From Dokdonella_A sp039926425 (GTDB lineage Bacteria; Pseudomonadota; Gammaproteobacteria; Xanthomonadales; Rhodanobacteraceae), in NCBI RefSeq assembly GCF_039926425.1, contig NZ_JBDSWZ010000122.1, positions 1 to 19,657 on the forward strand: DNA of 19,657 nt, in the 5' to 3' direction. A model generated the notes under the pieces. The model did not search any database. It was given only the letters and a program-made list of their open reading frames with translations, and was not told the origin of the DNA. How positions within the stretch are numbered: the first letter of the stretch is position 1; every line of letters begins with the position of its first letter. Shown piece after piece: positions 16,401 to 19,657 of the stretch. A program made the position numbers and the translations under genes.

Positions 16401-17264
16401 CCAGTTTCTCCCCAAGATGGTCTGACAAAAATAGGTGATTGACGTGAACATGCACGCCGCGACTCCGGAATTTCACCCGGCGCCGCTCTACTGGATACGC
16501 AGTTTGGCGTCCAATCCCGACATTTCTTGCTGACTTGTGGACCCAGTCGTTCCCGGATACGGCTTTGGCATTGCCGCGACGCATCGGGAGAGGCGTCCAT
16601 GTGGGCTCGCAACCCAAGCCATCGGACCGAACGTCGCAACCGATCGCGTAGCGCGCACGAGGCCGCTCGGCGGAAAGGGATCGGCCAGCGTCCGGCGCGT
16701 GACGCGGTCTTCCTTTGGTCGAGACGCGGGTTCGCGTTCGCTGGTCCCGCTCCTGGCGAAAAAACACGCGAGCGTGCTCCTCCCGCGTGGAAGGTCCGCC
16801 GATTTCCATCCCACCTTGATGGAAAAATTGCCGCGCCTTGGTCGCCCGCCTCGCGACCTCGATCGGCGACGTGCGGAAGGGGGAGTGATGGTTGCTCACC
16901 TTCGCCAGGCGCGGCACTCGATGTTGAGCAGTTCCGCGGCACGATCGTTCAACAATTCGTCGAGCCTGATGTATGTGCCTGCGACGCTCGACAGACGCAC
17001 TCATCAGCCCGATTGAAATGGCGGCGCTTCAGCAGTGGCCTGTCGAGCTCAAGAATTCTGCAGTGAACGTGACGAGATGCGTGTGGAGCTCCAGTGAGTC
17101 GATCTTCCGCTCACCCGGTTTCGACGGTCGGCCGACCCATTCCGGCGCGCAGACGACTCGGACCAACCCGCGGATGGATCTCACGGACGAGCCCACCACA
17201 TCGTCATTGACCTCGAATGTGGCAATCGCCCTCGACCGAGCTTGGCAAACGCCGCGTTACCCTG
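16401..17264. other. Gene-poor stretch of about 860 bases
   Basis: Apart from the leader of the IPTL-tail gene near 16401-16450, I find no gene I can support. Several open frames cross it, but their translations are dominated by Arg, Pro, Ala and Ser and resemble no family. One 34-residue minus-strand frame (16896-17000, GTG start) reads like a compact helix with RLDELLNDRAAELLN, without a ribosome site. The stretch might be decayed coding DNA or a recombination scar next to the lower-GC gene on its right. Confidence 0.4.
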
Positions 17265-18704
17265 TCATTTCGCAAAGGACAGGTTGTACGCATCGAGAAT
17301 TTCTCCCTGGAAGCCATGGCCCACCTTGTCGCCTGCCACATCAAAATCAACCGACGAATTACCCAGGCCGACGATCTCCATGTCATCCGGAAGCAGGAAC
17401 TGCACTGCCTGCTCGACACGCTTGTTCCCATCCTGCCACCATCCGTTGTGCACATAGCCGTCGCCCTTCGCGGTAACGATCTTGAAGATTCCAAAATTCT
17501 GGACGCACATCTCGGCCGCCCTTTCCGCGTCGAGAATTTTGCCGCTACGGCGCACAGCGCGCAGGATATCGAGCATCTCCTTGACGCTCAGCCGCCAACC
17601 GACGGCACCGGCTCCGTTCTCCAGATTGCCCGAGTCCCATCCCGCAGCCGAATCGCCGTGATAGCGATAGGCAAACGCCTTGTTATTCACTTGACGTCCC
17701 GGATAACCAGGCACAGCGTCAAGGTCGGAAGAGAACAACGCATAGTCGACCCCGGCCGGCTTGAACACGTTTTCCAGCACGTAGCGTCTGTATGTTTCGG
17801 TCGTCAGAAAATTCCAGATGGAATCGCGATTCAGCCATTCCGTGAAATGCTCATTCGCCGTTGGGAGGCCGAATGGACCGCTGCTGAAAGGCGATGGCAT
17901 GTCGTGCAGAAGATTCCTGTCGACACCTCCGGAAAGCACCGCGATCAGCACACGCATCAGTTCAAAATTGAGATTGCAATAGAGAAAGTTGCCCTTGAAC
18001 GGAATGCAGCAATTCAGCACCTTCTTCATCAGCAGAAAATCGTTGTCTGCGCTGAACGCGCACGTGGAGATTCCGGACGTATGCGTCAGAATGTGTCGAA
18101 ACGTCAGTCCACTGCCGTTCTCCGCTTTCATATCCGGATGAATGGGCCAATACGCGGGAAGGTATTGCCATAGGGTGCTGTCGTAGCTGATCTTCTTTTC
18201 CACCAACAGCTTCACGAGCGCAACGGCGGTCATGAACTTGCTGCAACTGGCGATATGCTGTCGGGTGGATCGGTTCCACCCTGCCAGACGGTCGCTGGCG
18301 GTCTGCGCATTGCCTGCTTCACAGGTCACGACGCGGCTTCCGGCCTGCCGCACCTCGATGCAATAGCCCATCATCTTTCCATCCAGCTTTTGCGAGACCA
18401 GTTCCTGGAACTGTTCGGCCTTGAAGTTGTAGCGGAACGGGCCGGGGTAGAGCCTCTTCCACTTGGCGAGCACGGCGGGCGATGGCTGCAGGATGCGTCG
18501 GTCGGGGCTCTCGGTCACGATGTCCTTGAACGACTTCGCGGCATCAACGTGCGCTTTCACATCCGCCAGTGTGTATTCCCTGGGCAACGATGGATGCAAC
18601 GTCGTCAGCCGCGCAGCCAGGAATTTCGAAGCGTTCGCGGTGACGCTCTTTCGAGCAGCCACAGTTGCGTTCCCGGTTGCCGGTGTTGGTGTCTTCCTTT
18701 TCAT
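17265..18704 (-). CDS. Beta-lactamase-family serine hydrolase (class C / DD-peptidase fold)
   Basis: The 479-residue product starts at the ATG ending at 18704, with GAGGA 7 bases upstream. The penicillin-binding/esterase fold is shown by three motifs: S153-C-S-K156 (nucleophile Ser and Lys) in QHIASCSKFMTAVALVKLL, Y242-C-N244, and H419-N-G421 in place of KTG. LTHTSGIS (206-213) is the usual loop of this family. Such enzymes include esterases, D-aminopeptidases and peptidoglycan-related hydrolases; the substrate cannot be told from sequence. Residues 1-25 are basic and not clearly a signal peptide, and the first 110 residues have no recognised domain. Two 60-base rows near 17941 and 18001 are about 45% and 52% GC by my count, lower than neighbouring genes, so horizontal acquisition is possible. 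It diverges from the gene at 18869. Confidence 0.9.
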   Translation of the reverse strand: MKRKTPTPATGNATVAARKSVTANASKFLAARLTTLHPSLPREYTLADVKAHVDAAKSFKDIVTESPDRRILQPSPAVLAKWKRLYPGPFRYNFKAEQFQELVSQKLDGKMMGYCIEVRQAGSRVVTCEAGNAQTASDRLAGWNRSTRQHIASCSKFMTAVALVKLLVEKKISYDSTLWQYLPAYWPIHPDMKAENGSGLTFRHILTHTSGISTCAFSADNDFLLMKKVLNCCIPFKGNFLYCNLNFELMRVLIAVLSGGVDRNLLHDMPSPFSSGPFGLPTANEHFTEWLNRDSIWNFLTTETYRRYVLENVFKPAGVDYALFSSDLDAVPGYPGRQVNNKAFAYRYHGDSAAGWDSGNLENGAGAVGWRLSVKEMLDILRAVRRSGKILDAERAAEMCVQNFGIFKIVTAKGDGYVHNGWWQDGNKRVEQAVQFLLPDDMEIVGLGNSSVDFDVAGDKVGHGFQGEILDAYNLSFAK

Positions 18705-18868
18705 GATGATTCCTCGGGTAAGTCGCCTTTCGGCGAAGAACAGGCACAGGCGCATTCTGGATCGCCGACCTCCGCTCTCTTTTCAGGTACGCAGACTGAT
18801 TTCCAAAGCGGACATTCGTTGCCGCATACTTCTAGTGCACACGAGCAACCCTTCAGAGGCGATCCCGC

Positions 18869-19378
18869 ATGAAAGTTCTCCTGGCCTTCGCCGCACTCAT
18901 CCCGATCGTGGCTGTCGCGGAGCCGACCTGCGTTGTGACCGACGCGCGCAACGTCGTGCTTGCGACAGGTCCCAGTGACCTGACGGATGGCTGGGGTGGC
19001 AATTGGCTGCTGCAGAACGTCGAGACGTCGGACCGCATCTTCCTGCGCCGTTGCAGTGCGCACGCGAGCAGCGACACGTGCTACTACGCGGTGAACGTAG
19101 TCCCCGGAAAATACTATTTCCAGGAAGCGGTACCGGGCGCCAAGAATTCGCTCTCCTATCCCGTCTCGCGCAAGGCCTTGTGGTTTCAGGTCACGGGGAT
19201 GGGCGTTGACTACATCGGTGACTGGACCATCGAGCGCGACAGCTTTCGCGTTGTGAAGAAACTGGAAATCCGCTACAGCCTCAAACATCTTGAAGAGATG
19301 GTGGGCCTGTGCAAGATCACCGGCAAAAAGCAGTACCTGTCGAGGACTCAGTCGCCTGCACGGGAAATCGTCGACTGA
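18869..19378 (+). CDS. Small secreted protein with four cysteines, unknown function
   Basis: The 169-residue product has a signal peptide (MKVLLAFAALIPIVAVA, residues 1-17) and AGAGG 9 bases before the ATG. The mature part has cysteines C21, C62 and C71 plus a fourth in GLCKITGKK, enough for two disulfides. Beta-type stretches such as CYYAVNVVPGKYYFQEAVPG and MGVDYIGDWTIERDSFRV suggest a compact beta domain; VxPGKYYF and YIGDW recall small DUF-type envelope proteins, but I cannot assign a family. It diverges from the serine hydrolase across a 164-base gap that would carry both promoters. Confidence 0.8.
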   Translation: MKVLLAFAALIPIVAVAEPTCVVTDARNVVLATGPSDLTDGWGGNWLLQNVETSDRIFLRRCSAHASSDTCYYAVNVVPGKYYFQEAVPGAKNSLSYPVSRKALWFQVTGMGVDYIGDWTIERDSFRVVKKLEIRYSLKHLEEMVGLCKITGKKQYLSRTQSPAREIVD

Positions 19379-19552
19379 CCGTCATCGCGATCGGCAACGA
19401 TCGCATCCGCGAACATCGGCTCAGTCTCATGTTCTTCGCGCGCCAGTGACTTTGCGACCGACGCAAACCTGGTCTTCTCGGGATCTCGCTGACGTCGCAT
19501 CACCGCCCAACACGGCATTCGGTTCACCAACGTTCGTCGGCGATCATGCGCG

Positions 19553-19657
19553 TCATGGCGTGGCCCGCATGATCCCGCGCACGCAGGCGTCGGCGTATTG
19601 CGTTCGCATCTGGCATCGACACAAGAGGGAGGCCAGACCCACTTTCCAATGTTGGTC
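19553..19657 (-). CDS. Possible C-terminal end of a gene running off the right edge
   Basis: On the minus strand a frame enters from the right edge and reads DQHWKVGLASLLCRCQ then MRTQYADACVRGIMRATP before a stop at 19555-19553. The amino-acid mix is more protein-like than the alternative frames in this stretch, but only 34 residues are visible, no domain can be named and the start lies outside the window. Confidence 0.25.
   Translation of the reverse strand, partial: DQHWKVGLASLLCRCQMRTQYADACVRGIMRATP

Noticed and set aside
13340..16441. Shared 10-mer TAGGTGATTG at 13340-13349 and 16432-16441
   Set aside because: The distances to the two start codons (136 and 32 bases) differ, so a common regulatory role is unlikely; it is probably chance.
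16896..17000. Minus-strand 34-codon frame with a helix-like translation
   Set aside because: It has a GTG start without a ribosome site and no partner gene; it is too short to support.
15781..17004. Minus-strand frame of 407 codons crossing the gene-poor stretch
   Set aside because: More than half overlaps the IPTL-tail gene in another frame, and the rest has no recognisable domain or ribosome site.
17217..18173. Plus-strand frame of 318 codons
   Set aside because: It is antisense to the serine hydrolase, which carries the S-x-x-K, Y-x-N and H-x-G motifs.
19387..19404. GCGATC / GATCGC hairpin after the four-cysteine protein gene
   Set aside because: It has only six pairs and no T-run, so I do not call it a terminator.
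19348..19530. Minus-strand 60-codon frame
   Set aside because: It overlaps the end of the secreted protein gene, has no ribosome site and shows no family features.

Overview
The window looks like a chromosomal segment of a GC-rich gammaproteobacterium, most likely order Lysobacterales (Xanthomonadales), perhaps near Dokdonella or other Rhodanobacteraceae. This is inferred from the protein mix (TPR-bearing Ser/Thr kinase, choice-of-anchor Q and X proteins, an IPTL-type C-terminal signal, short secreted proteins ending in GFE or GFD). No rRNA, tRNA, CRISPR array, transposase or phage gene is visible.

Left part (1-5746). The window opens inside a membrane-anchored Ser/Thr protein kinase with a C-terminal TPR region. 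It converges, with a 3-base gap, on a secreted rhodanese-like protein carrying a variant CxxCW motif. Divergent from that lies a lipoprotein of unknown function, then a secreted PQQ-type sorbosone/sugar dehydrogenase-like beta-propeller protein. A gap with degenerate REP-like repeats follows.

Middle part (6074-13980). A secreted beta-helix protein of the choice-of-anchor Q type ends in RIFDDGFD. Next is a stand-alone BLUF blue-light receptor with all the expected flavin-site residues. On the other strand is the largest gene, a 1573-residue secreted S8/S53-like serine protease. Its catalytic domain is split by long insertions, it carries five tandem Ig-like repeats of about 110 residues, and it ends in VIFRNGFE. 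A clear intrinsic terminator separates it from the BLUF gene. Upstream of the protease, on the same strand, is a small single-pass membrane protein of unknown function.

Right part (14109-19657). There is a small periplasmic protein with its own terminator, then a decayed C-terminal fragment of a second choice-of-anchor Q gene, then a secreted protein with an IPT/TIG domain and an IPTL-CTERM-like tail. A gene-poor stretch of about 860 bases follows. Then come a beta-lactamase-family serine hydrolase of visibly lower GC and, divergently, a small secreted protein with four cysteines. A possible gene tail runs off the right edge.

The common theme is envelope and secreted proteins: at least eight of the eleven well-supported genes carry an export signal or membrane anchor. 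I see no single operon-like system. The most unusual signals are the shared GF[DE] C-terminal tail on unrelated exported proteins (plus its fossil copy), the doubly interrupted protease with exact 330-base internal repeats, and the variant CxxCW rhodanese near a PQQ-type dehydrogenase.
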